In this document: one piece after another, positions 47,121 to 57,556 of the stretch
Numbering within the stretch: the first letter of the stretch is position 1
How the letters are laid out: each line of letters begins with the position of its first letter
From: Tetradesmus obliquus
Taxonomy: Eukaryota; Chlorophyta; Chlorophyceae; Sphaeropleales; Scenedesmaceae
Reading direction: 5' to 3'
Assembly (NCBI GenBank): GCA_030272155.1
Contig: CP126198.1
Coordinates: 4,774,001 to 4,838,000 of the forward strand
Length of the DNA: 64,000 nucleotides
Position numbers and translations under genes: made by a program
Notes under the pieces: model-generated
Seen by the model: only the letters and a program-made list of their open reading frames with translations
Told to the model about the DNA's origin: nothing
Databases searched by the model: none

Positions 47121-50100
47121 ACAGCCTGCCGTTGGCCTTCAACTCAGCCACCACGCGTGCTGCTGCCTCCTCATCCAGCTCACTCGTGGTGGTCACCATG
47201 TGCCCCAGGTCGTGGTCATGCTCGTGGTTGTCCACTGCCTCTGCTGCGCCACTCGCCGACACGGTGGTGAGGCAGCCGTGCTCCGTAACGTCTGCAGCAG
47301 CAGCAGCAGCAGGAGCAGCAGATGCAGTCAGACCATTGCAAGTGGGACCGTACAACTAGAACTTAACTTGTGCGCAGTCAGGACACACCGCAAGCAAAGC
47401 GCGCACTGGCAGACAAAGAATGCCGCTGTCAACACAACAAGAGACGCAGCCTCCAGCTACATCTACAACTGAACACGCAGAAACCACACGCGGAAACATG
47501 CAAATCGGACGGCACGCACCCAGGTTGATGGCGCGCTTGATGCCGGCGCCGCAGGAGTCCACGCTCACAATCTTCACGCAGAAGTCCTCTGGATGCGCTG
47601 CACCTGCCCCACACAAGCTTTGATGACCCTTCACACACAAAGTTGCACAACTAGGCAATCACAAGTGCCTGTGGACACCAAACACGACACAACCCGCCAC
47701 CCGCACACTTAATCGCGCAAAAACAAGCACAAGATTGTGCACAAACTCAGCACGCACCCAGGTTGATGGCGCGCTTGATGCCAGCGCCGCAGGAGTCCAC
47801 GCTCACAATCTTCACGCAGAAGTCCTCGTGGATGCGCTGCACCGCCACCACGTGGTTGTTGGGACCGACAATGCCCAGCCGGCTGGCAGCACTGATCGCC
47901 TCGCCCAGCACTGCAGCAGCAGCAGCAGCAGCAGCAGCGAGGGCAGCAGCAGTGGGAGTCAGCTGGGGCCAGCACCATGTGACAAGCGCGCAGACATTAG
48001 CAACACATACAGCATGCCATCCAACACCATCAAGTTGGCTGCAGCCGAAGATGGTTCAGGAGCTCTGTCCGGAGGCACAGCAGATCACCACTGCAGCTGT
48101 TTCACGCCTGGTGACATACAGATGAACAAGGGGCGAGCTGCTCTGCTCACCTGCGTCGCCGTGTGGCTGCGGGGTCGCCAGCATGGGCAGCAGGCCGCGT
48201 GTCAGCAGGCACTGGCGCGCATTGTGGCTGCAGGGGAAGAGCAGGCACAGCGCAGATGAGCAGCAGCGGCGCAGCATAGCAGATCGTAAGTATGCACACA
48301 GCAAGGACGGTAAGTCCACTGCAAAGATGGGCAGGGCTAGCAGCTGACTTCTACTCAGCAACCAGGTGACGTGGGTGTGTTAGGAGTCCGGTACAGCACT
48401 GCATGCTGCATTGCCTTTCAGACAACAAGACCCTTCATGTCTTCCACAGCATTCCATGCTATGTTACGCCATGTTATGTTATGTATAACACTCACCGCCC
48501 CTCCAGCTTCCATTTGAGGGTGTCGCTGACGAGGCGAGGCACCACCAGCGTCAGGATGGGCATCGGGGGCCGGTACTTGGCTACCAGCTGCGCTGTGCGG
48601 CCTGCAGGAAGCCGCGAAGCACGCAAAGTAAAGCAATTAGTTTACCATTTGCGTACTCACACCTAGTGTAATGCTGTGCATGGTGCGTGTTGTTATGTGC
48701 CAGGACAAACCTTACACAAATTGCAACAGGTGGTGCACGCATGTGTGCCGATGACGAGCTCGGCCAACCAAGCAGTTGTGCGCTTGCAACCCACTCCCAT
48801 GCTGCAGCAACCACCACCACAGCCAGCAACACCGTCCATATGTCAAGTGAGTATTTGCCTTCAAAGTGGGTTGATGCACAGCAGACGGCAGGGCCTTTGC
48901 CATGTAACGGGACCCCGCGCACACAAACCACCAAAGCCAGCAGCGCCTGCCGCCGTACCTGTGTGCGTGTACACCACGATGAGTGATGCGCCGACCTTGT
49001 CCGCTGCGCGCACCGCGCTGCTGCTGATGGACTCCAGCTTGCTGAGGTAAGGGGAGCCGTGGTACAGCTTGCCGCTGCTGTCGTTCTTAGACATGCCCTG
49101 CAGTGGCACAGAAGACATGCAGACATGTTGACAGTGAGATTGCAGTTTGCATGTAAGCATCCATCATCATCACCATACCCGCCGTCAGTCCAAATGGTTG
49201 GTGGGTTATGTACTTGACTAAGACAACAACGAATAAAAATGGGTGTAACCCTTTGTAATGGGAATTGTAGTTTTCACTTGATGCCTTGAACTGCGTCAAC
49301 ATCCCACGAGCCGCACCTTCAGGTTGCCGTAGCTGCTGGGACCGAAGCGCGTCATGGCCTTGATGGCCAGGCTGAGGCTGGCCAAAACGCAAACAGACCA
49401 ATGGGAACAACACCAAGCAAGCCGCAAAACACCAGGCATTGAATAATCCCTGACGCACCTGCAGGTTGCCGGAGCTGCTTGACGTAAACCGCATCTCGGG
49501 TGCCAAGTGCGGAGCTCACTGTATACAGAAAACATCCAGAGAAAATGACAGGGCCGCACCTGCAGGTTGCCGTAGCTGCTGGGACCGAAGCGCGTCATGG
49601 CCTTGATGGCCAGGCTGAGACTGGCCAAAAAACCGCAAACATACCAATGGGCACAACACCAAGCAAGCCGCAAAACACCAAGCATTGAATGGTCCCCGCT
49701 GCACCTGCAGGTTGCAGCAGCTGCTTGACGTAAACCTTGTCTTGTGTGCTAAACCGAGTGCAGAGCTCATTGAAAATGGATCACTAACTAACTTAAAGTG
49801 ACGCCCCGCACCTGCAGGTTGCCGTAGCTGCTTGGCCCGAAGCGCGTCATGGCCTTGATGGCCAGGCTGAGACTGCTGAAGGACTCGTTGCTGGTATTGC
49901 GGCGCGGCGCGCGGCGGCCGCCACCAGCAGCAGCACCCTCGGGGTCTGCAAGGACAGCATTTAGGCAGGCGAGCAGTGAATTGAGTTGGATTATGGTTGG
50001 TGTGACAAAGCTGATGCGGCGCGGCGCCGCGGGGTCTGCAAGGACACGAGAGTATGGCAGGTGCGGAAACACTTGAGGCCCGCCACAGCTATGCGCGGCA

Positions 50101-53100
50101 GAGCTTTGTGCAGTGTGAAGGAAGCACATGTGTTGCAGGCAAGCATGGCGAGAGCAACAGACGCACATCAAACCACCAGCTGCTAACAAGCACACAAAAC
50201 CATTTGGCATCGGGAGAAAAGCTCCACAGCTACAAACAGATACATAACATCAAGCAGATCGCCAGCTCAGCAGCTCACCCAGCTCTGACAGGTCTCCCTG
50301 GCTGCTTCCCGGGCTAGCATCCTCCGGGCTCCCTCCGGGCATTCCATAGCCCTCCTCCACCTCATACGCAGTGTCCAGCAGGTGGTCGAAATGATAGTGA
50401 TGGTCGAACACCTTCTCTGCCTGCCTCGCAATGCTCACGAGCGTCTGCACCGACTCGATTGGGAAGAAACCGCGCAGCGTTTCCTGTCCGAGCAGGATGC
50501 CGTCGACTCCGTCCAGCACGGCGTTTGCGACGTCGGTGGCCTCAGCGCGAGTGGGGCGGGGGGAGACGGCCATGGTGTCCACAACGCGCGTGATGAGCAC
50601 GGGCTTGCCCACCTGCGACAGTGGCAGCAGCAGCAGCAGCGTGCGTTTACGAGCGGCAATTATGCACAACGCCCGTGATGAGCACGGGCTTGCCCACTGC
50701 GAAAGTGGCAGCAGCAGCGACAGTGGCGGCAGCAGCAGCAGCAGCAGCAGCAGCGGCGGCGGTGGTTGTAGGAGGCGGCTATCAGCGACGGCCATGGTGT
50801 CCACGACACGCGTGATGAGCACGGGCTTGCCCACCTGCGAAGCGGCGGCAGTGGTGAGGCGGCAGTGGTGAGGCGGCAGTACTGGTGGTGACGCGTGGTG
50901 GTGACACACAGCAACCTTTGGGTGCCTCTAGGAGCCTGTCCTGCTGGCAGCATATGACTCTACGCCACAAAGCTGCACCATGTCCAGCACAATAGCAACA
51001 CGGCGCCACGGTGATGCAGCAGCAGCAGCGCGGCTCACCAGGTTGCAGCTCTGAATGAGCGTCTTCTGCACCAGCGCCATCTTCTCAGGCAGGCAGTCCA
51101 GGCCCAGGTTGCCTCTGCAGCACAGCCAAGCAGCACAGCAGCAGCAGCAGCAGCACACCATTCAGCAGACTGTGATGACACCACAATTGCAAAAGCGATG
51201 AGGTACTGGCACAGACATCACAAGAGCTTGCTTCCCAGACCAGCTGCGCCCCGTCACCACATGAGCGCCGAGCAGGGATCCAATAACCCTAAAAACCTGT
51301 GTCACCTGCTGATGATGATGCCGTCTGCCTCATTCAGGATGCCCTTGAAGTTAAGCAGGGACTGGCGTGATTCCAGCTTGGCCATGATCTTGGTGTTGGC
51401 CAGGCCCACAACCCCAAGATCCTACTAAACCCCTAAAACCTAAACCCTTGGACCTTGTGTCACCTGCTGATGATGATGCCGTCTGCCTCATTCAGGATGC
51501 CCTTGAAGTTGAGCAGCGACTGGCGTGATTCGAGCTTGGCCATGATCTTGGTGTTGGCCAGGCCCACGGCATCCAGGAAGGCGCGTGCCTCCACCACATC
51601 ATCCACGCTGCGCGTGTAGCTGAGGCTGATGAAGTCAATCTCGTAGTCCTGCAGAGGGATGGCAGGTGGGTGTAGGGTTTACAGCAGAAAAGTGGGGTTC
51701 AGTGCAGCTATGGGTGAAGGTGCAACTAGATGCAGTCACTCTAGCGGTACTGCACAAGTGCATGGGGAGTTGAGAGGTGTTTGGTGAGTTTGGTGGAGGG
51801 TTGTTGGCCAGGCCCACGGCATCCAATAAGGCGCGCGCCTCCACCACAAAAATGCACGCTGCGCATGTAGCTCAGGCTGATGAAGTCGATCTCATAGTCC
51901 TGCAGAAATGGCGGTTAGGTGTGGGATTTCAACATGTCAAGTAAGGTGCAGTGCAGCCACAGGTTGAGGTTAAGGGAGACGCAGCTGATCTTGCTACCCT
52001 GCGGAAGATGCAAGAGGTTCTGAGATGTGTTGGGTGGGGTTCAGTCAAATTGAGTTGGCCAGGCCCACGACATCCAGGAAGGCGCGTGCCTCCACCACAT
52101 CATCCACGCTGCGCGTGTAGCTGAGGCTGATGAAGTCAATCTCATAGTCCTGCAAGTTATGTGGAGATCAGCGCAAGTGAGTGGGGCTGAGAATAACATG
52201 TTACATCAGAGCTAAACACACTGCGCCAGGCTGATGATGACCTCCTCCAGACGCATTTGAAGTCACACACAAAATAACATGTTACATGACGCACCTGCGC
52301 CAGGCTGATGATGCACTCCTTGTCGTACTCGGACAGCAGCGGCAGGTCGTTCTGCAGGTTGAGCAGCTCGTCGCTGGAGCGCTCCACGTGGAACACCGTG
52401 AGCAGCCCGTCCAGCAGTGCCTCGTTCTTGGCCACGCACACCACGTCGTGCTCGTCAACCACCTCCACCACCTGCGGCACATGACAGAAAACATGTGTCA
52501 TATGTTATTTTGTTGTGATAGTTAGGGCACACTTGGGCAGCGCCTCGTTCTTGGCCACACACACCACGTTGTGCTCATCCACCACCTCCACCACCTGCGG
52601 CAAATGACGGAGTGACATGTTATTCTGATAAGTTGAGGCTGAGTCAAGGCAAGCAGCGCCTCGATCTTGGCCACGCACACCACATCGTGCTCATCCACCA
52701 CCTCCACCACCTGCGGCAAATGACGGAGTGACACGTTATTCTGAATAGTTGAGGCTGAGTAAAGGCAAGCAGCGCCTCGTTCTTGGCCACACAAACCGCG
52801 TCGTGCTCGTCAACCACCTCCACCACCTGCGGCAGATCACAACAAAATGAGTTTGCTTGATTGTTTTGGGCGCAATGTGTTCATGCGCACGCTTATGAGC
52901 GCCTCATTCTTGGCCACACACACAACGTCCTGCTCATCAACCACCTCGACCACCTGCAGGGCACAGATAAAACCCAATTGAAAGTGACGCATTTCAGCCC
53001 GAAAGGCCTTGGTTAAGTTGCGCAGTGCATCAATCTTGGCCCACACGCACCGCGCGCCCAAGACCAGGTAGCGCCCCACGTACAATAGTTTATATTTTGA

Positions 53101-53436
53101 TGTACTACAGTAGTTGACGTGCAATACATGAGTCACAACAGCAATCGCACCTCCAGGTAGCAGCTGGCGCTGTCTGCGCGCGAGACCAGGTAGCGCACAC
53201 GTACAGTCCCGGACCAGGCTGAGACTCTATAGCACACTGTTAATAGTATCACAAACACATGCAAATGCAATACGAATAATGCTACAATGAATTGCCCCAC
53301 CTCCAGGTAGAGGGAGGCTGAGTCAGCGCCCGAGACCAGGTAGCGGCCCACGTACAGCGTGTCCCCGGGCTCCATCATGCCCGCAAACTTGCTGTAGGTG
53401 ACCGGCAGCACCGTGTCGCTGCACTCCACGTCTGAA

Positions 53437-53484
<48 letters not shown>

Positions 53485-55205
53485 CAGTGTCAGCGCTGTA
53501 GATGTTGGCATGCTGTGGTGATGTGTGATGGCCATGCGGGCTGAGACGCGATGGTGTGACAAGGAAACAGCAAAATAAAGAACACGTCAAGAGAGGGCGT
53601 AAGGTGCCAGGTGCGGGATGCTTTTGTTTGTCCGGTCCTAAGAGAGGGCCCTGCCGATGGTGGCAGCAGGATCCGCCTGTGCAGGGTGCTCGGTGGGGGT
53701 TGATATGCACCAGGGAAAATGCCGCGGCAGCAACGGACGGATGCTGCGGCAGCGAGTGTCTGGTGGGGTGGGGCACAGCCTGCCATGCCTGTCCTCATGC
53801 AACTACCAGGATGCGACCAAGTCACAAGTAGCAGTAAACAATGCTGAAACATTAACAACAAATACACCTGCCGCTGCCACCTCTGCTGCCACCTTGCTGC
53901 AGCTGCTGTAATACTCATAACAGAAGATTTGTTTACTGTATTTATTTTGTAAATCTTTTCTCTGCTGCTGCCGCCTCACCGCGCGTGGTGAGTGTGAGCG
54001 TCTGGCCCATGGCCACGCTGATCTCCTGCCCGGCCTGGTTGGGCCAGCCGTCAGCCTCGATGCGGAAGGGGCGGCGGATCATGACCTGGCGGCGGCAGCA
54101 GCAGCAGAAGAACAGGAAGATGAGAGACAGTCAGATCCGCAGCATTGACAAGGATACTGCACTGCGCTGCACTGTGGTGGTTGATACATTGCTGCAACGT
54201 GTCCAGCAGCTTGCACAGCCTGTACTGCATTGGGGTGGCCTGACGTGCTGCATGTCATCTGAACATCACTATCATATACCAAATCGTATACAAGGTCATT
54301 AATCGATCCTCACCTCGCGGCCCAGGGTGTCCAGCATGATGGCGCACAGCCGCCGGGTCTTCTTCATGGCGGTCTGCAGGTTGTCCAGGCTGCGCCTGTG
54401 GTACTCAATGGGGCCCCAGGTCAGGTCAAACCTGCGGGGTTCAAGGAATTTGACCAGAGTTTGACCAGAGCTTGACCAAAGTTTGAGTTTAGAGAGCTTT
54501 AACAAGTTGGAGACAGCTGACACCTGACAGGCCAGCAGCATCAAGAGCATGTCTGCAAAGACGCTCTTTTGGTCTTGCCCGTGTCTGCAGCAGCTACCTT
54601 CCAAGGCTCCCGTGGCATCCGCTGTTCAGCATCAGCACCTGCTGCCACGGCGCATGCCTACCACATGCGCCCTGCATCTAAGAGGAGCGTGCCGATGACC
54701 TATTTGCCCACACTAATGCGCACAGAGCGCCCCTGATCATGCGTGCAGGAACTCTCTACACACACACTGCTGCTGTGCGAGATTCCATGGACCTCCTGCA
54801 AACGCCTTGCAGACATCACCATTTTCATGCCGGCAGCCCGCTTGTTCACACTGCGCTGTCAACTGCTACCAACGCACCGCAGTGGGAGGCGCGGACAGCT
54901 GTCGCAGCTCCAAGTAGCACACGCTGCCACACCTCCATGCTAACACCCTGCTGCATTTACATGTCTACCCCTTGCGCCCCAACAGCAACCACAAATCAAC
55001 CACGCCGCTTAGGCTTGCGCAAGAGGCCTCACCGTGCTGCTGACATGCCTGCCTCCAGCATCGCCACCTGCTTGTCCACTGCCTGGCATGCTGGGCCGAT
55101 GGTGCCCACAACCTTGGTGGCGCAGTAGTTCTTGTCCTGCGGGTCTGCAGGCTCCAGGATGCTGTTCAGGTTCAAGTCCTGCAGGAAGTGCGTCTTTGAC
55201 TTCAT
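47119..55205 (-). CDS. PK: Pyruvate kinase, plant cytosolic type, 14 exons, 693 aa
   Basis: Exons 55205-55033, 54431-54314, 54085-53980, 53431-53301, 52471-52295, 51648-51464, 51114-51039, 50612-50279, 49945-49812, 49097-48959, 48601-48496, 48227-48151, 47910-47758 and 47291-47119; all phases match. Motifs in order: [23 protein letters not shown], the active-site block [15 protein letters not shown] (Lys and Glu of the catalytic and metal site), [15 protein letters not shown], and [20 protein letters not shown] followed by [20 protein letters not shown]. Further on come [20 protein letters not shown] and the C-domain [16 protein letters not shown]. The RGNLG form (Asn for Asp) is typical of plant cytosolic enzymes. 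It converts phosphoenolpyruvate and ADP to pyruvate and ATP in glycolysis. It is longer than the usual 500-520 aa because of loops after exon 8 (Gly/Pro/Ser-rich) and a His-rich end ([10 protein letters not shown]). Ten or more junctions have tandem copies. Confidence 0.95.
47516..47605 (-). repeat. Extra copy of the PK exon 13 end and donor (parent 47755-47845)
   Basis: Codons for [20 protein letters not shown] then INLG and the GTGCGTGC donor recur about 239 bases into the intron with only a few changes. Flanking intron sequence is copied as well. Confidence 0.9.
49307..49797 (-). repeat. Two higher-order copies of the PK exon 9 end, unit about 246 bp
   Basis: Each unit carries the exon end [19 protein letters not shown] (or NLK) with its donor, intron words CAACACCAAGCAAGCCGCAA, and a second, half-size NLQ donor fragment (GTTGCxGxAGCTGCTTGACG). 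Copies start at about 49307 and 49553; the true exon is at 49812. Thus five NLQ-type donors lie within 550 bases, four of them downstream of the real one. Confidence 0.9.
50009..50050 (-). repeat. Decayed extra copy of the PK exon 9 start and acceptor
   Basis: CCTTGCAG followed by ACCCCGCGGCGCCGCGCC parallels the true start CCTTGCAG ACCCCGAGGG at 49945, about 85 bases upstream in the intron. Confidence 0.75.
50665..50840 (-). repeat. Two extra copies of the PK exon 8 start and acceptor
   Basis: Codons GKPVLITRV follow a CGCAG-type acceptor at about 50662-50700 and again, longer ([18 protein letters not shown]), at about 50790-50840. The real exon starts at 50612. Acceptors are intact at the real site and in the far copy; in the near copy the site is CGCAGTGGGC. 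Confidence 0.88.
51298..51415 (-). repeat. Extra copy of the PK exon 6 end and donor
   Basis: About 110 bases, codons [20 protein letters not shown] then [11 protein letters not shown] and the GTGACAC donor, repeat 51464-51575 with very few changes. Notably this includes the active-site Lys/Glu block. Confidence 0.9.
51798..51906 (-). repeat. Extra copy of the PK exon 6 start and acceptor (middle copy)
   Basis: CTGCAG then [20 protein letters not shown] and [12 protein letters not shown] mirror the exon start at 51648. Changes are present in the middle, so this copy is older than the one at 52055. Confidence 0.88.
52055..52156 (-). repeat. Extra copy of the PK exon 6 start and acceptor (distal copy)
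   Basis: TTGCAG then [20 protein letters not shown] and [12 protein letters not shown], almost identical to the true start (51648), about 505 bases upstream in the intron. Confidence 0.9.
52216..52250 (-). repeat. Short extra copy of the PK exon 5 end
   Basis: TCATCAGCCTGGCGCAGTGT repeats the true exon end TCATCAGCCTGGCGCAGGTG at 52295, about 74 bases into the intron; the copied donor has GT displaced by one base. Confidence 0.75.
52535..52960 (-). repeat. Four extra copies of the PK exon 5 start and acceptor
   Basis: The exon start [19 protein letters not shown], with its CGCAG or TGCAG acceptor, recurs with acceptors at about 52595, 52711, 52827 and 52954; the real one is at 52472. Spacing is 116-127 bases. 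Variants include DEQDVV and AKIEAL. Five consecutive, nearly equal 3' splice sites precede one exon. It is the densest such array in the window. Confidence 0.92.
53040..53210 (-). repeat. Two extra copies of the PK exon 4 end
   Basis: [17 protein letters not shown]-type codons and a GTGCGATTG donor at about 53150-53210, and a shorter [12 protein letters not shown] fragment at about 53040-53090, echo the true end ([18 protein letters not shown]) at 53301. Confidence 0.85.
53439..53483. repeat. (CAG)15 microsatellite ending near a PK acceptor
   Basis: Fifteen CAG units (CTG on the coding strand) finish eight bases before the exon 4 start at 53431. Confidence 0.9.
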
Positions 55206-56384
55206 GCTGCTCCCTGCTGCCGTGCAGCTGCTGCTCTGGGGGAGGAAAGGGATGCAACGGCTGACAGCTGCTGGTTAGCCCTGCGCTGGCTTACTGCTCG
55301 TTGCTGAGAGTCAAAGAGCCTGCAGCAACATCCAACACACAAGGCAAGTGCGCCGGATCAGCCTGAACACAGGTGGCCATACGCACGACATGCAAGCAAT
55401 GTGCTGGTGACATGCCACTGCCAAGGGGCAATGGCTGTGACTTATACAACATGCCAAAGGTGCCTATGCTGACAACTCAGGCACCAACAACGCAGGTGAT
55501 CACGAGCAGCAACAGATGCTGCTGCTGTGGTCAGCACTCTGGCTGCTGCTGTGCCCAGGCATGCCGTGCTCGTATTGAATGCAGCACAGCAGTTCTATCA
55601 GTCAATGATGATCGGATTCGGTGGCAATTACGCCAGCGATAGGCGTGAAGGGCCAGGATACGCACACGTGTGTTGCAATGTTTGTGCTGTCAGGGCCGCC
55701 ACGCCGGTATCCCACCTGAGCAACTTTTGACGATATCACAAGTGGGGAACTCGACACTCGCACCACGCCGAGGCCCTAGGCGTTACAGCCGGTCAGGGCA
55801 GCCCAGCAGCTGAACGAATTGCAATGTATCACAGCCAGGACGCGAGCTATAATACTTCCAGGTTAATCAGATCTCGGCAGCTGAGAGCTGTGATGCAGCT
55901 AATAACCCAGGTGCCCACAGTAGTCCGTGCATGTTATCTTCGAAAGCATATCACCGGCAGGGGTGTGCCGTTTCAAATTTCACGTTTCGATTCCTTTCAT
56001 TTCAGTTCAAATTTCGTTTCAAATTTCACTCGTCGATACGCCCCACTGCACGGAGTGAAATCATTGCAAAACGTCCGCTTTGAGACGCAGGACAGCAGCA
56101 GCTCACGTCAAAAGCATCTAAAAGTGTACATACTTTCATATAACTACATTACAATAGGGCTAAACACCAGTAGGAGCCCAGCACACACTCTGCCACGCTC
56201 AGCTTATCCACTGCCAGTGGGTGAAGGCTGTAGCCAGCAGCCTGCAGCATGCAGTGCCCAGGATGGGTCCCTTAAGAAGTCAGAACCTTTCTTCAAATCT
56301 GCAGCTGCAATAACACTAGTGATTATAGCAATAAAATCAAAAATCACACAAAGAAATACAGGCAATCACAAACCCACACAAGCA
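55206..56384. other. PK promoter side; intergenic
   Basis: No coding exon supported. Bases 55970-56035 are AT-rich with repeated TTTCAAATTTC-like words, unlike the rest of the window, and may belong to the PK promoter or to repeat debris. A plus-strand frame at 55824-56444 has no motif and no splice partners. Confidence 0.4.
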
Positions 56385-57364
56385 TCAAGATGCACAATGC
56401 AGCCATTGCTGCTGCAGGTGGCATTCGCCCACATGACCTGCTGAAATACAGCTGCTCCTGCTCCTACTGCTGCTCCTGCTGATGATGCTGGCCACTGACT
56501 CGTTTTTGGCGAAGTCCTTGAGCCCATTGCTGATCAGGTGCTGCAGGCAGTTGACGCCGCCAGCGTAGTGTGGCAGCATCTCCTGCAGGCACTCGCCTGC
56601 CTTCACCATGTTGCTGCCCCAGTCTGTGACGAACGCCACTGTCTTGTCCAAAATGTTCCACTTGCCCAGCACGCTCTCCACCTGCAGCAGCACCACAAGA
56701 GCAGCAATAGAGGTGCAGCAACATGGGTTCTGATACCATCACCAGACATCAGGCAGCATTTGTACGCTTACAACCACCAAACCGCAAGCAAGTGCTGACG
56801 CGTTTCCGTGCACTATATGCCCACCTGTGTGGCGATGTAGTTGCCAGTGTGGCTGTCAGCGCCAGTAAACACCATGTCCAGGAACACACTGGTGCCGTTG
56901 GCGATGGCGTTCACGTTCAGCACATGCGCACCAGCGTTGTGAGAGCTGGACCAGGCGTCTGTGCTGGTGGCGACATACTTCTGCAAACAGAAATTGGCAG
57001 CAGCCAAATCAGCCGTTACGACAGCCATAACACAGGTTGATGCCCAACAAATGGCTAAGCATGGAGAGTAGGACTGCATACCTGTTGGTAGCCCTGTGCA
57101 ATAAAAACGACACAACATGTGCTTAACAAGCGGCTGACAACCGCACCTGCTCCTGCAGAAAGCCCTCCACTTTGGACTGTGTCTTTTCGTAAACCTTGTC
57201 CAGCATGGTGGTGGCCAGCGCCTTGCGGCCAATCAGCTTGCCCTTCATGTGCGGAGCAAGCGTGAACACCATCTGCTGGAAGTCAGGGTGCTCCACAAGG
57301 CTAAGGGGCTGGTTGCAGCCGTACAGGAAGATGGCGATGGCCTCGTTGTGCTCCTCAATGTCAG
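56385..57364 (-). CDS. hAT-family transposase remnant, 5' and 3' parts missing
   Basis: Three exons in phase: 57364-57147, 56980-56825 and 56681-56385. They read HNEAIAIFLYGCNQPLSLVE, GRKALATTMLDKVYEKTQ, YVATSTDAWSSSHNAGAHVL, and KTVAFVTDWGSNMVKAGECL followed by GGVNCLQHLISNGLKDFAKN. These are typical of the first half of the RNase-H-like domain of hAT transposases (catalytic Asp in the TDAW and TDWGSN blocks). A BED zinc finger is not visible upstream, and the protein ends in a Ser/Arg-rich run instead of the insertion and C-terminal dimerisation regions. The stop-free exons could mean a young remnant or a tamed host gene. No terminal inverted repeats or 8-bp target duplication were found around it. 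Confidence 0.7.
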
Positions 57365-57556
57365 CTGCGCTGTATTTAGGGTACACCATTAGCCATTGGC
57401 AGCAGCAGTGCACCTCTCCATCGGTCAAGCTTCTGGGCTCTATCTGGGAAAGCTTGGTGTCTCAGACGGAAGGGACCTATAAGCACCGCTGCACCTGCAG
57501 CTACCGACTGTGCTTGAGCTTGCAGCGGCTGGACACCCACCTGAGCAGAGCTCAAC

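Noticed and set aside
55824-56444. Plus-strand 206-aa frame
   Set aside because: AT-rich, no motif, partly antisense to the hAT exon, and no sign of codon preference like the real genes.
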